The position numbers and the translations under genes are program-made. The notes under the pieces were generated by a model. The model saw nothing but the letters and a program-made list of their open reading frames with translations. It was not told the DNA's origin and did not search any database. From Sepiola atlantica (Eukaryota; Mollusca; Cephalopoda; Sepiida; Sepiolidae), in NCBI GenBank assembly GCA_963556195.1, contig CAUVYP010000244.1:3782001-3846000 (forward strand): a stretch of DNA of 64,000 bases, read 5' to 3'. Every line of letters begins with the position of its first letter. Positions within the stretch are counted from its first letter, which is position 1. Shown here piece after piece: positions 14,211 through 29,520 of the stretch.

Positions 14211-17200
14211 ACCTAATTTCAAAGTGGTGATCACTAACCTGATTTCAGAGTGGTGATCACTAATTTGATTTTAGACTTGTGGTCACTAACATAATTTCAG
14301 AGTGGTGATCACTAACCTAATTTCAAAGTGGTGATCACTAACCTAATTTCAAAGTGGTGATCACTCACCTAATTTCAAAGTGGTGATCACTAACCTGATT
14401 TCAAAGTGGTGATCACTAAACTGGTTTCAAAGTGGTGATCACTAACCTTATTACACAGTGGTGATCACTCACCTAATTTCAAAGTTGTGATCACTAACCT
14501 AATTTAAAAGTGGTGATCACTTACCTAATTTCAAAGTGGTGATCACTAACCTAATTTCAAAGTGGTGATCACTAACCTAATTTCAAAGTGGGGATCACTA
14601 ACCTAATTTCAGAGTGGTGGTAACTAACTTAATTTCAGAGTGGTGGTCACTAACCTGATTTTAGAGTGGTGGTCACTAACCTAATTTACAAAGTGGTGAT
14701 CACTAACCTTATTTCAAAGTGGTGATCACTAACCTAATTTCAAAGTGGTGATCATGAACCTGATTTTAGAGTGGTGGTCACTTACCTGATTTCAGAGTGG
14801 TGATCACTAACCTAATTTCAGAGTGGTGATTACTAACCTAATTTCAAAGTGGTGATCACTAACCTAATTTCAAAGTGGGTATCACTAACCAACTTTCAAA
14901 GTGGTGGTTACTAACCGAATTTCAGAGTGGTGATCAATAACCTAAATTCAAAGTGGTGATCACTAACCTAATTTCAGAGTGGTGATCACTAACCTGATTT
15001 CAAAGTGGTGATCACTAACCTAATTTCAAAGTTGTTATCACTAACCTAATTTCAAAGTGGTGATCACTAACCTAATTTGAATGTCGTGATCACTCACCAT
15101 ATTTTAGAGTTGTTGTCACTAACCTAATTTCAGAGTGGTGATCACTAACCTGATTTCAAAGTGGTGATCACTAACCTGATTTCAAAGTGGTTATCACTAA
15201 CCTAATTACAAAGTGGTGATCACTAACCTAATTACAAAGTGGTGATCACAAACCTAAGTACCAAGTGGTTATTACTAACCTGATTTCAAAGTGGTAATCA
15301 CTAACCTAATTTCAAAGTGGTGGTTACTAAACTGATTTCAAAGTGGTGATCCATAACCTTATTACAAAGTGGTGATCACTCACCTAATTTCAAAGTGGTG
15401 ATCACTAACCTGATTTCAAAGTCGTGATCACTAACCTAATTTCAAAGTGGTGATCACTAACCTGATTTCAGAGTGGTGATCACTAACCTGATTTTAGACT
15501 GGTGGTCACTAACATAATTTCAGAGTAGTGATCACTAACCTAATTTCAAAGTGGCGATCACTAACCTAATTTCAAAGTGCTGATCACTAACCTGATTTCA
15601 GAGTGGTGATCACTAACCTGATTTAAAATTGTGGTCACTAACCTAATTTCAACGTGGGTATTACTAACCTAATTTTAAAGTGGTGATCACTAACTTTATT
15701 TCAAAGTGGTGATAACTAACCTTGTTTTAAAGTGGTGATTACTAACGTGATTTTAGAGTCGTAGTTACTAACCTAATTTCAGAGTTGTGGTAACTAACTT
15801 AATTTCAGTGTGGTGGTTACTAACCTGATTTTAGAGTGGTAGTCACAAACCTTATTTCAAAGTGGTGGTTACTAACCTAATTTCTAAGTGGTGATAACTA
15901 ACCTGATTTCAAAGTGGTTATCACTAACCTAATTACAAAGTGGTGATCACTAATTTAATTTCAAAGTGGTGATCACAAACCTTATTACAAAGTGGTGATC
16001 ACTAACCGTGATTTCAAAGTGGTGATCACTAACCTTATTTCAAAGTGGTGATCACTAACCTGATTTCAAAGTAGTGATCACTAACTTAATTACAAAGTGG
16101 TGATCACTAACCTAATTTCAAAGTCGTGATCACTAACCTAATTACAAAGTGGTGATCACTAACCTAATTTCCAAGTGGTGATCACTAACCTAATTACAAA
16201 GTGGTGATCACTAACCTAATTACAAAGTGGTGATCACTAACCTAATTTATATGTGGTGATCACTAACCTAATTTCAAAGTGGTGATCACTAACCTGATTT
16301 CAAAGTGGTGATCACTGACCTAATTACAAAGTGGTGATAACTAACCTAATTTCAAAGTGGTTATCACTAACCTGATTTCAAAGTGGTTATCACTAACCTT
16401 ATTACAAAGTGGTGATACCTCACCTAATTTCAAAGTGGTGATCACTAACCTAATTTCAGAGTGGTGATAACTAACCTGATTTCAAAGTAGTGATCACTAA
16501 CCTAATTTCAAAGTAGTGATCACTAACCTAATTTCAGAGTAGTGATCACTAACCTTAATTCAGAGTGGTGGTCACTAACCGAATTTCAGAGTGGTGGTCA
16601 CTAACCTAATTTCAAAGTGGTGATCACTAACCTGATTTCAGAGTGGTGATCACTAATTTGATTTTAGACTTGTGGTCACTAACATAATTTCAGAGTGGTG
16701 ATCACTAACCTAATTTCAAAGTGGTGATCACTCACCTAATTTCAAAGTGGTGATCACTAACCTGATTTCAAAGTGGTGATCACTAAACTGGTTTCAAAGT
16801 GGTGATCACTAACCTTATTACACAGTGGTGATCACTCACCTAATTTCAAAGTTGTGATCACTAACCTAATTTAAAAGTGGTGATCACTTACCTAATTTCA
16901 AAGTGGTGATCACTAACCTAATTTCAAAGTGGTGATCACTAACCTAATTTCAAAGTGGGGATCACTAACCTAATTTCAGAGTGGTGGTAACTAACCTAAT
17001 TTCAGAGTGGTGGTCACTAACCTGATTTTAGAGTGGTGGTCACTAACCTAATTTACAAAGTGGTGATCACTAACCTTATTTCAAAGTGGTGATCACTAAC
17101 CTAATTTCAAAGTGGTGATCATGAACCTGATTTTAGAGTGGTGGTCACTTACCTGATTTCAGAGTGGTGATCACTAACCTAATTTCAGAGTGGTGATTAC

Positions 17201-18975
17201 TAACCTAATTTCAAAGTGGTGATCACTAACCTAATTTCAAAGTGGGTATCACTAACCAACTTTCAAAGTGGTGGTTACTAACCGAATTTCAGAGTGGTGA
17301 TCAATAACCTAAATTCAAAGTGGTGATCACTAACCTAATTTCAGAGTGGTGATCACTAACCTGATTTCAAAGTGGTGATCACTAACCTAATTTCAAAGTT
17401 GTTATCACTAACCTAATTTCAAAGTGGTGATCACTAACCTAATTTGAATGTCGTGATCACTAACCATATTTTAGAGTTGTTGTCACTAACCTAATTTCAG
17501 AGTGGTGATCACTAACCTGATTTCAAAGTGGTGATCACTAACCTGATTTCAAAGTGGTTATCACTAACCTAATTACAAAGTGGTGATCACTAACCTAATT
17601 ACAAAGTGGTGATCACAAACCTAAGTACCAAGTGGTTATTACTAACCTGATTTCAAAGTGGTAATCACTAACCTAATTTCAAAGTGGTGGTTACTAAACT
17701 GATTTCAAAGTGGTGATCCATAACCTTATTACAAAGTGGTGATCACTCACCTAATTTCAAAGTGGTGATCACTAACCTGATTTCAAAGTCGTGATCACTA
17801 ACCTAATTTCAAAGTGGTGATCACTAACCTGATTTCAGAGTGGTGATCACTAACCTGATTTTAGACTGGTGGTCACTAACATAATTTCAGAGTAGTGATC
17901 ACTAACCTAATTTCAAAGTGGCGATCACTAACCTAATTTCAAAGTGCTGATCACTAACCTGATTTCAGAGTGGTGATCACTAACCTGATTTAAAATTGTG
18001 GTCACTAACCTAATTTCAACGTGGGTATTACTAACCTAATTTTAAAGTGGTGATCACTAACTTTATTTCAAAGTGGTGATAACTAACCTTGTTTTAAAGT
18101 GGTGATTACTAACGTGATTTTAGAGTCGTAGTTACTAACCTAATTTCAGAGTTGTGGTAACTAACTTAATTTCAGTGTGGTGGTTACTAACCTGATTTTA
18201 GAGTGGTAGTCACAAACCTTATTTCAAAGTGGTGGTCACTAACCTAATTTCTAAGTGGTGATAACTAACCTGATTTCAAAGTGGTTATCACTAACCTAAT
18301 TACAAAGTGGTGATCACTAATTTAATTTCAAAGTGGTGATCACAAACCTTATTACAAAGTGGTGATCACTAACCGTGATTTCAAAGTGGTGATCACTAAC
18401 CTTATTTCAAAGTGGTGATCACTAACCTGATTTCAAAGTAGTGATCACTAACTTAATTACAAAGTGGTGATCACTAACCTAATTTCAAAGTCGTGATCAC
18501 TAACCTAATTACAAAGTGGTGATCACTAACCTAATTTCCAAGTGGTGATCACTAACCTAATTACAAAGTGGTGATCACTAACCTAATTACAAAGTGGTGA
18601 TCACTAACCTAATTTATATGTGGTGATCACTAACCTAATTTCAAAGTGGTGATCACTAACCTGATTTCAAAGTGGTGATCACTGACCTAATTACAAAGTG
18701 GTGATAACTAACCTAATTTCAAAGTGGTTATCACTAACCTGATTTCAAAGTGGTTATCACTAACCTTATTACAAAGTGGTGATACCTCACCTAATTTCAA
18801 AGTGGTGATCACTAACCTAATTTCAGAGTGGTGATAACTAACCTGATTTCAAAGTAGTGATCACTAACCTAATTTCAAAGTAGTGATCACTAACCTAATT
18901 TCAGAGTAGTGATCACTAACCTTAATTCAGAGTGGTGGTCACTAACCGAATTTCAGAGTGGTGGTCACTAACCTA
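14210..18975. repeat. Tandem higher-order duplication, about 2.37 kb x 2
   Basis: Two adjacent near-identical copies, about 14210-16607 and 16607-18975. The rare variant ACCTAAGTACCAAGTGG is at 15253 and 17620 (spacing 2,367 bp, 91 monomers plus 1). TTAGACTTGTGG is at 14271 and 16664 (2,393 bp), because the first copy has one extra monomer. Other shared landmarks are TTTCAACGTGGG, GATCAATAACC and CACTAAACTGG. Only scattered single-base differences are visible, such as GGTGGTTAC against GGTGGTCAC near 15865 and 18232. The breakpoints are approximate because both flanks are the same satellite. Confidence 0.85.
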
Positions 18976-21900
18976 ATTTAAAAATGGTGGTCACTAACCT
19001 AATTTACAAAGTGGTGATTACTAACCCAATTTCAAAGTGGTGATCACTAATCTAATTTCAAAGTGGTGATCACAAACCTGATTTAAGAGTGGTGGTCACT
19101 AACCTAATTTCAGAGTGGTGATCACTAACTTGATTTTAAAGTGGTGGTAACTAACCTTATTTCAGAGTTGTGATCACTAACCAAATTTCAAAGTGCTAAT
19201 GACTAACCTAATAACAAAGTGGTGATCACTAACCTAATTTCATAGTGGTGATCACTAACCTGATTTTAGAGTGGTGATCACTAACCTAATTACAAAGTGG
19301 TGATCACTAACCTTATTTCAAAGTGGTGATCACTAACCTTATTTAAGAGTGGTGATCACTAACCTGATTTCAAAGTGGTGATCACTAACCTAATTACAAA
19401 GTGGTGATCACTAACCTGATTTCAAAGTGGTGATCACTAACCTGATTTCAAAGTGGTGATCACTAACCTTATTACAAAGTAGTGGTCACTAACCTAATTT
19501 CCGAGTGGTTATCACTAACCTAATTTCAAAGTGGTGATCACTAACCAATTTCAAAGGGATGATCACTAATCTAATTTCAAAGTGGTGATCACTTACCTGA
19601 TTTTAGAGTGGTGATCACTAACCTTAATTCAGAGTGGTGATCACTAACCTAATTTCAAAGTGGTGATCACTAACCTGATTTCAAAGTGGTGATCACTAAC
19701 CTGATTTCAAAGTGGTGATCACTAACCTGATTTCAAAGTGGTGATCACTAACCTAATTTCAGAGTGGTGATCACTAATCTGATTTCAAAGTGGTGGTCAC
19801 TAACCTAATTTCAAAGTTGTGATCACTAACCTAATTTCAAAGTGGTGATCACTAACCTAATTTCAAAGTTGTGATCACTAACCTAATTTCAAAGTGGTGA
19901 TAACTAACCTAATTTCAAAGTGGTGATCACTAACCTGATTTCAAAGTGGTGATCACTAACCTGATATTAGAGTGGTTGTAACTAACCTCATTTAAGAGTG
20001 GTGGTCACTAACCGAATTTTAGAGTGGGGGTCACTAACCTAATTTACAAAGTGGTTATCACTAACCTAATTTCAAAGTGGTGATCACTAACCTAATTTCA
20101 AAGTGGTGATCATGAACCTGATTTTAGAGTGGTGGTCACTAACCTGATTTCAGAGTGGTGATCACTAAACTGATATCAAAGTGGTGGTCACTAGCCTAAT
20201 TTCAGAGTGGTGATCACTAACCTAATTTCAAAGTGGGTATCACTAACCTAATTTCAAAGTGGTGGTTACTAACCTAATTTCAGAGTGGTGGTCACTAACC
20301 TAATTTCAGAGTGGTGGTTACTAACTAAATTTTAGAGTGGTAGTCACTAACCTAATTTCAGAGTGGTGATTACAAACCTAATTTCAAAGTGGTGATCACT
20401 AACCTAATTTCAAAGTGGTGATCACTAACCTGATTTTAGAGTGGTGGTCACTAACCTTATTTGAGAGTCGTGGTCACTAACCTGATTTCAAAGTGGTGAT
20501 TACTAACCTTCTTTTAGAGTGGTGGTCACTAACCTAATCTCAGAGTGGTGATCAATAACCTAATTTCAAAGGGGTGATCACTAACCTAATTTCAGAGTGG
20601 TGATCACTAACCTGATTTCAAAGTGGTGATAACTAACCTAATTTCAAAGTTGTTATCACTAACCTAATTTCAAAGTGGTGATCACTAACCTAATTTCAAT
20701 GTCGTGATCACTAACCAGATTTTAGAGTGGTGGTCACAAACCTAATTTCAGAGTGGTGATCACTAACCTGATTTCAAAGTGGTGATCACTAACCTGATTT
20801 CAAAGTGGTGATCACTAACCTAATTATAAAGTGGTGATCACTAACCTAATTACAAAGTGGTGATCACAAACCTAAGTACAAAGTGGTGATTACTAACCTG
20901 ATTTCAAAGTGGTGATCACTAACCTAATTACAGAGTGGTGATCACTAACCTGATTTTAGAGTGGTGATGGCTAACCTTATTACAAAGTGGTGATCAGTAA
21001 CCTAATTTAAAAGTGGTGATCACCACCCTAATTTCAAAGTTGTGATGACTAACCTGATTTCAAAGTGGTTATCACAAACCGCATTACAAAGTGGTGATCA
21101 CTAACCTAATTTCAGAGTGGTGATCACTAATCTGATTTCAAAGTAGTGGTCACTAACCTAATTTCAAAGTTGTGATCACTAACCTAATTTCAAAGTGGTG
21201 ATCACTAACCTAATTTCAAAGTGGTGATCACTAAGCTCATTTCAAAGTGGTTATCACTAACCTAATTACAAAGTGGTGATCACTAATTTAATTTCAAAGT
21301 GGTGATCCCAAACCTTATTACAAAGTGGTGATCACTAACCGTGATTTCAAAGTGGTGATCACTAACCTTATTTCAAAGTGGTGATCACTAACCTGATTTC
21401 AAAGTAGTGATCACTAACTTAATTACAAAGTGGTGATCACTAACCTAATTTCAAAGTCGTGATCACTAACCTAATTACAAAGTGGTGATCACTAACCTAA
21501 TTTCCAAGTGGTGATCACTAACCTAATCACAAAGTGGTGATCACTAACCTAATTACAAAGTGGTGATCACTAACCTAATTTATATGTAGTGATCACTAAC
21601 CTAATTTCAAAGTGGTGATCACTAACCTGATTTCAAAGTGGTGATCACTGACCTAATTACAAAGTGGTGATAACTAACCTAATTTCAAAGTGGTTATCAC
21701 TAACCTGATTTCAAAGTGGTGATCACTAACCTTATTACAAAGTGGTGATACCTCACCTAATTTCAAAGTGGTGATCACTAACCTAAGTTCAGAGTGGTGA
21801 TAACTAACCTGATTTCAAAGTAGTGATCACTAACCTAATTTCAGAGTAGTGATCACTAACCTTATTTTAGAGTGGTGGTAACTAACCGAATTTCAGAGTG

Positions 21901-24900
21901 GTGGTCACTAACCTAATTTACAAAGTGGTGATTACTAACCTAATTTCAAAGTGGTGATCACTAATCTAATTTCAAAGTGGTGATCACAAACCTGATTTTA
22001 GAGTGGTGGTCACTAACCTAATTTCAGAGTGGTGATCACTAACTTGATTTTAAAGTGGTGGTAACTAACCTTATTTCAGAGTTGTGATCACTAACCAAAT
22101 TTCAGAGTGGTGATCACTAACCTAATTTCAAAGTGGTGATCACTAACCTAATTTCAAAGTGGTGATCACTAACCTAATTTAAAAGTGCTAATGACTAACC
22201 TAATTACAAAGTGGTGATCACTAACCTAATTTCAAAGTGGTGATCACTAACCTGATTTTAGAGAGGTGATCACTAACCTAATTACAAAGTGGTGATCACT
22301 AACCTTATTTCAAAGTGGTGATCACTAACCTAATTTCCAAGTGGTGATCACAAACCTGATTTCAAAGTGGTGATCACTAACCTAATTACAAAGTGGTGAT
22401 CACTAACCTGATTTCAAAATGGTGATAACTAACCTGATTTCAAAGTGGTGATCACTAACCTTATTACAAAGTGGTGGTCACTAACCTAATTTCCGAGTGG
22501 TGATCACTAACCAATTTCAAAGTGATGATCACTAATCTAATTTCAAAGTTGTGATCACTTACCTGATTTTAGAGTGGTGATCACTAACCTTAATTCAGAG
22601 TGGTGATCACTAACCTAATTTCAAAGTGGTGATCACTAACCTGATTTCAAAGTGGTGATCACTAACCTGATTTCAAAGTGGTGATCACTTACCTGATTTC
22701 AAAGTGGTGATCACTAACCTAATTTCCGAGTGGTGATACCTAATCTGATTTCAAAGTGGTGGTTACTAACCTAATTTCAAAGTTGTGATCACTAACCTAA
22801 TTTCAAAGTTGTGATCACTAACCTAATTTCAAAGTGGTGATCACTAACCTAATTTCAAAGTGGTGATAACTAACCTAATTTCAAAGTGGTGATCACTAAC
22901 CTGATTTCAAAGTGGTGATCGCTAACCTGATTTTAGAGTGGTGGTAACTAACCTAATTTAAGAGTGGTGGTCACTAACCTAATTTTAGAGTGGTGGTCAC
23001 TAACCTAATTTACAAAGTGGTTATCACTAACCTAATTTCAAAGTGGTGATCACTAACCTAATTTCAAAGTGGTGATCATGTACCTGATTTTAGAGTGGTG
23101 GTCACTAACCTGATTTCAGAGTGGTGATCACTAAACTGATATCAAAGTCGTGGTCACTAACCTAATTTCAGAGTGGTGATCACTAACCTACTTTCAAAGT
23201 GGGTATCACTAACCTAATTTCAAAGTGGTGGTTACTAACCTAATTTCAGAGTGGTTGTCACTAACCTAATTTCAGAGTGGGGGTTACTAACTAAATTTTA
23301 GAGTGGTAGTCACTAACCTTATTTCAGAGTGGTGATTACTAACCTAATTTCAAAGTGGTGATCACTAACCTGATTTCAAAGTGGTGATCACTAACCTGAT
23401 TTTAGAGTGGTGGTCACTAACCTAATTTGTAAGTCGTGGTCACTAACCTATTTTCAAAGTGGTGATTACTAAACTTCTTTTAGAGTGGTGGTCACTAACC
23501 TAATTTCAGAGTTGTGATCAATAACCTAATTTAAAAGTGGTGATCACTAACCTGATTTATAAGTGGTGATCACTAACCTGATTTCAAAGTGGTGATCACT
23601 AACCTAATTACAAAGTGGTGATCACTAACCTAATTACAAAGTGGTGATCACAAACCTAAGTACAAAGTGGTGATTACTAACCTGATTTCAAAGTGGTGAT
23701 CACTAACCTAATTTCAAAGTGGTGATCACTAACCTGATTTAAAAGTGGTGATCACTAACCTAATTACAAAGTTGTGATCACTAACCTAATTACAGAGTGG
23801 TGATCACTAACCTTATTTTAGAGTGTTGATGGCTAACCTTATTACAAAGTGGTGATCAGTAACATAATTTCAAAGTGGTGATCACCACCCTAATTTCAAA
23901 GTTGTGATGACTAACCTGATTTCAAAGTGGTTATCACAAACCGCATTACAAAGTGGTGATCACTAACCTAAGTTGAGAGTGGTGATCACTAATCTGATTT
24001 CGAAGTGGTGGTCACTAACCTAATTTTAAAGTTGTGATCACTAACCTAATTTCAAAGTGGTGATCACTAACCTAATTTCAAAGTGGTGATCACAAACCTA
24101 ATTTCAAAGTGGTGATCACTAACCTAATTTCAAAGTGGTGATCACTAAGCTAATTTCAAAGTGGTGATCACTAACCTGATTTTAGAGTGGTGGTAACTAA
24201 CCTAATTTCAGAGTGGTGGTCACTAACCTGATTTTAGAGTGGTGGTCACTAACCTAATTTACAAAGTGGTTATCACTAACCTAATTTCAAAGTGGTGATC
24301 ACTAACCTAATTTCAAAGTGGTGATCATGAACCTGATTTTAGAGTGGTGATCACTAACCTGATATCAAAGTGGTGGTCACTAACCTAATTTCAGAGTGGT
24401 GATCACTAACCTAATTTCAAAGTGGGTATCACTAACCTAATTTAAAAGTGGTGGTTACTAACCTAATTTCAAAGTGGTGGTCACTAACCTAATTTCAAAG
24501 TGGTGATCACAAACCTAATTTCAAAGTGGTGATCACTAACCTAATTTCAAAGTGGTGATCACTAACCTAATTTCAAAGTGGTGATCACTAACCTGATTTT
24601 ACAGTGGTGGTAACTAACCTAATTTCAGAGTGGTGGTCACTAACCTGATTTTAGAGTGGTGGTCACTAACCTAATTTACAAAGTGGTTATCACTAACCTA
24701 ATTTCAAAGTGGTGATCACTAACCTAATTTCAAAGTGGTGGTCACTTACCTGATTTTAGAGTGGTGATCACTAACCTGATATCAAAGTGGTGGTCACTAA
24801 CCTAATTTCAGAGTGGTGATCACTAACCTAATTTCAAAGTGGGTATCACTAACCTAATTTAAAAGTGGTGGTTACTAACCTAATTTCAGAGTGGTGGTCA

Positions 24901-26059
24901 CTAACCTAATTTCAGAGTGGTGGTTACTAACTAAATTTTAGAGTGGTAGTGACTAACCATATTTTAGAGTGGTGATTACTAACCTAATTTCAAAGTGGTG
25001 ATCACTAACCTAATTTCACAGTGGTGATCACTAACCTTTTTTTAGAATGGTGGTCACTAACCTAATTTCAGAGTGGTTATCAATAACCTAATTTCAAAGT
25101 GGTGATCACTAACCTAATTTCAGAGTGGTGATCACTAACCTGATTTCAAAGTGGTGATCACTAACCTAATTTCAAAGTTGTTATCAGTAACCTAATTTCA
25201 AAGTGGTGATCACTAACCTAATTTCAATGTCGTGATCACTAACCATATTTTTGAGTTGTGGTCACTAACCTAATTTCAGAGTGGTGATCACTAACCTGAT
25301 TTCAAAGTGGTGATCACTAACCTGATTTCAAAGTGGTGATCACAAACCTAATTACAAAGTGGTGATCACTAACCTAATTACAAAGTGGTGATCACAAACC
25401 TAAGTACAAAGTGGTGATTACTAACCTGATTTCAAAGTGGTGATCACTAACCTAATTTCAAAGTGGTGATCACTAACCTGATTTAAAAGTGGTGATCACT
25501 AACCAAATTACAATGTGGTGATCACTAACCTGATTTCAAAGTGGTGATCACTAACCTTATTACAAAGTGGTGGTCACTAACCTAATTTCCGAGTGGTGAT
25601 CACTAACCTAATTTCAAAGTTGTGATCACTTACCTGATTTTAGAGTGGTGATCACTAACCTTAATTAGGAGTGGTGATCACTAACCTAATTTCAAAGTGG
25701 TGATCACTAACCTGATTTCAAAGTGGTGATCACTAACCTGATTTCAAAGTGGTGATCACTTACCTGATTTCAAAGTGGTGATCACTAACCTTATTTCCGA
25801 GTGGTGATCACTAACCCTGATTTCAGAGTGGTGATCACTAATCTGATTTCAAAGTGGTGGTTACTAACCTAATTTCAAAGTTGTGATCACTAACCTAATT
25901 TCAAAGTTGTGATCACTAACCTAATTTCAAAGTGGTGATCACTAACCTAATTTCAAAGTGGTGATCACTAACCTAATTACAATGTGGTGATCACTAACCT
26001 AATTTCAGAGTGGTGATCACTAACGTGATTTTAGAGTGGTGATGGCTAACCTTATTACA

Positions 26060-29000
26060 AAGTGGTGATCAGTAACCTAATTTCAAAGTGGTGATCACCA
26101 CCCTAATTTCAAAGTTGTGATGACTAACCTGATTTCAAAGTGGTTATCACAAACCGCATTACAAAGTGGTAGTCACTAACCTGATTTTTGAGTGGTGGTA
26201 ACTAACCTAATTTCAGAGTCGTGGTCACTAACCTAATTTTAGAGTGGTTGTCACTAACCAAATTTACAAAGTGGTTATCACTAACCTAATTTCAAAGTAA
26301 TGATCACTAACCTAATTTAAAAGTGGTGATCATGAACCTGATTTAAGAGTGGTGGTCACTAACCTAATTTCAGAGTGGTGATCACTAACCTGATTCTAAT
26401 ATGGTTGTCACTAACCTAATTTCAGAGTAGTGATCACTAACCTTATTTCAAAGTGGTGATCAATAACCTCATTTCAAAGTGGTGATCACTAACCTAATTT
26501 CAAAGTGGTCATAACTAACCTAATTTCAAAGTGGTGATCACTAACCTAATTTCAAAGTGGTGATCACTAACCTAATTTCAAAGTGGTGATCACTAACCTG
26601 ATTTTAGAGTGGTGGTCACTCACCTAATTTCAGAGTGGTGGTCACTAACCGCATTTCAAAGTGGTGATCACTAACCTGATTTAAGAGTGGTGGTCACTAA
26701 CCTGATTTCAAAGTGGTTATCACTAACCTAATTTCAAAGTGGTGATCACTTACCTGATTTTTGAGTGGTGATCACTAACCTAATTTCAGAGTGGTGATCA
26801 CTAACCTTATTTTAAAGTGGTGATCACTAACCTAATTTCAGAGTGGTGATCACTAACCTTATTTCAAAGTGGTGATCACTAACCTAATTTCAAAGTGGTG
26901 ATCACTAACCTGATTTCAAAGGTGTGATCACTAACCTGATTTTAAAGTGGTGATCACTAACCTAATTTCAGAGTGGTGATCACTAACCTGATTTTGAAGT
27001 GGTGGTCACTAACGTTATTTCAAAGTGGTGATCACTAACATAATTTCAAAGTGGTGATCACTAACCTGATTTCAAAGTGGTGATCACTAACCTTATTTCG
27101 AAGTGGTGATCACTAACCTAATTTAAGAGTTGTGATCACTAACCTGATTTCAAAGTGGTGATCACTAACCTAATTTCAAAGTGGTGATCACTAACCTAAT
27201 TTCAAAGTGGTGATCACTAACCTGATTTCAAAGTGGTGGTCACTAACCTAATTTCAGAGTGGTGGTCACTAACCTAATTTGAAAGTGGTGATCACTAACC
27301 TGATATCAAAGTGGTGGTCACTAACCTAATTTCAGAGTGGTGGTCACTAACCACATTTCAAAGTGGTGATGTCTAACTTTATTTTTGAGTGGTGGTCACT
27401 AACCTAATTTTAGAGTAGTGATCACTAACCTTATTGTAGAGTGGTGATCACTAACCTTATTTCAGAGTGGTCATCACTAACCTGATTTCAAAGTGGTGAT
27501 CACTAACCTAATTTCCAACAGGTGATCACTAACCTAATTACAAAGTGGTGATCACTAACCTAATTTCAAAGTGGTGATCACTAACCTAATTTCAAAGTAG
27601 TGATCACTAACCTAATTTCAAAGTGGTGATCACTAAACTGATTTCAAAGTGGTGATCACTAACCTAATTACAAAGTGGTGATCACTAACCTAATTTCAAA
27701 GTGGTTATACCTAACCTGATTTTAGAGTGGTGTTCAGTAACCTAATTACAAAGTGGTGATCACAAACCTAATTACAAAGTGGTGATCACTAACCTAATTA
27801 CAAAGTGGTGATCACAAACCTAAGTACAAAGTGGTGATTACTAACCTGATTTCAAAGTGGTGATCACTAACCTTATTTCAAAGTGGTGATCACTAACCTG
27901 ATTTAAAAGTGGTGATCACTAACCTAATTACAATGTGGTGATCAGTAACCTAATTTCAAAGTGGTGATCACCACCCTAATTTCAAAGTTGTGATGACTAA
28001 CCTGATTTCAAAGTGGTTATCACAAACCGCATTACAAAGTGGTAGTACCTAACCTTATTTTAGAGTGGTGGTAACTAACCTTATTTCAGAGTGGTGGTCA
28101 CTAACCTAATTTTAGAGTGGTGGTCACTAACCAAATTTACAATGTGGTTATCACTAACCTTATTTCAAAGTAATGATCACTAACCTAATTTCAAAGTGGT
28201 GATCATGAACCAGATTTTAGAGTGGTGGTCACTAACCTAATTTCAGAGTGGTGATCACTAACCTGATTTCAATGTGGTTGTCACTAACCTAATTTAAGAC
28301 TAGTGATCACTAACCTAATTTCAAAGTGGTTATCACTAACCTAATTTCAAAGTGGTGATCACTAACCTAATTTCAAAGTGGTCATAACTAACCTAATTTC
28401 AAAGTGGTGATCACTAACCTAATTTCAAAGTGGTGATCACTAACCTAATTTCAAAGTGGTGATCACTAACCTGATTTTAGAGTGGTGGTCACTCACCTAA
28501 TTTCAGAGTGGTGGTCACTAACCGCATTTCAAAGTGGTGATCACTAACCTGATTTAAGAGTGGTGGTCACTAACCTGATTTCAAAGTGGTTATCACTAAC
28601 CTAATTTCAAAGTGGTGATCACTTACCTGATTTTTGAGTGGTGATCACTAACCTAATTTCAGAGTGGTGATCACTAACCTTATTTTAAAGTGGTGATCAC
28701 TAACCTAATTTCAGAGTGGTGATCACTAACCTAATTTCAAAGTGGTGATCACTAACCTAATTTCAAAGTGGTGATCACTAACCTGATTTCAGAGTGGTGA
28801 TCACTAACCTGATTTTAAAGTGGTGATCACTAACCTGATTTCAAAGTGGTGATCACTAACCTAATTTCGAAGTGGTGATCACTAACCTATATTCAGAGTG
28901 GTGATCACTAACCTGATTTCAAAGTGGTAATCACTAACCTAATTTCAAAGTGGTGATAACTAACATAATTTCAAAGTGGTGATCACTAACCTGATTTCAA

Positions 29001-29520
29001 AGTGGTGGTCACTAACCTAATTTCAGAGTGGTGGTCACTAACCTAATTTGAAAGTGGTGATCACTAACCTGATTTTAGAGTGGTGGTCACTAACCTAATT
29101 TGAGAGTGGTGGTCACTAACCAAATTTCAAAGTGGTGATTACTAACTTTATTTTTGAGTGGTGGTCACTAACCTAATTTTAGAGTAGTGATCACTAACCT
29201 TATTTTAGAGTGGTGATCACTAACCTAATTTCAGAGTGGTCATAACTAACCTGATTTAAAAGTGGTGATCACTAACCTAATTTCCAAGTGGTGATCACTA
29301 ACCTACTTTCAGAGTGGTCATCACTAACCTAATTTCAAAGTGGTGATCACTAAACTGATTTCAAAGTGGTGATCACTAACCTAATTTCAAAGTAGTGATC
29401 ACTAACCTAATTTCAAAGTGGTGATCACTAAACTGATTTCAAAGTAGTGATCACTAACCTAATTACAAAGTGGTGATCACTAACCTAATTTCAAAGTGGT
29501 TATCACTAACCTGATTTTAG
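26060..29520. repeat. Tandem higher-order duplication, 1,873-bp spacing
   Basis: A block from about 26060 to 27935 is followed directly by a second copy ending near 29520. Landmarks in register at 1,873 bp (72 monomers plus 1) are GATCAGTAACC (26067 and 27940), GTGGTCATAACT (26505 and 28378) and ACCGCATTTC (26649 and 28522). The landmark TGTTCAGTAACC (27731 and 29526) is 78 bp short of this spacing, a loss of three monomers in the second copy. Confidence 0.8.
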
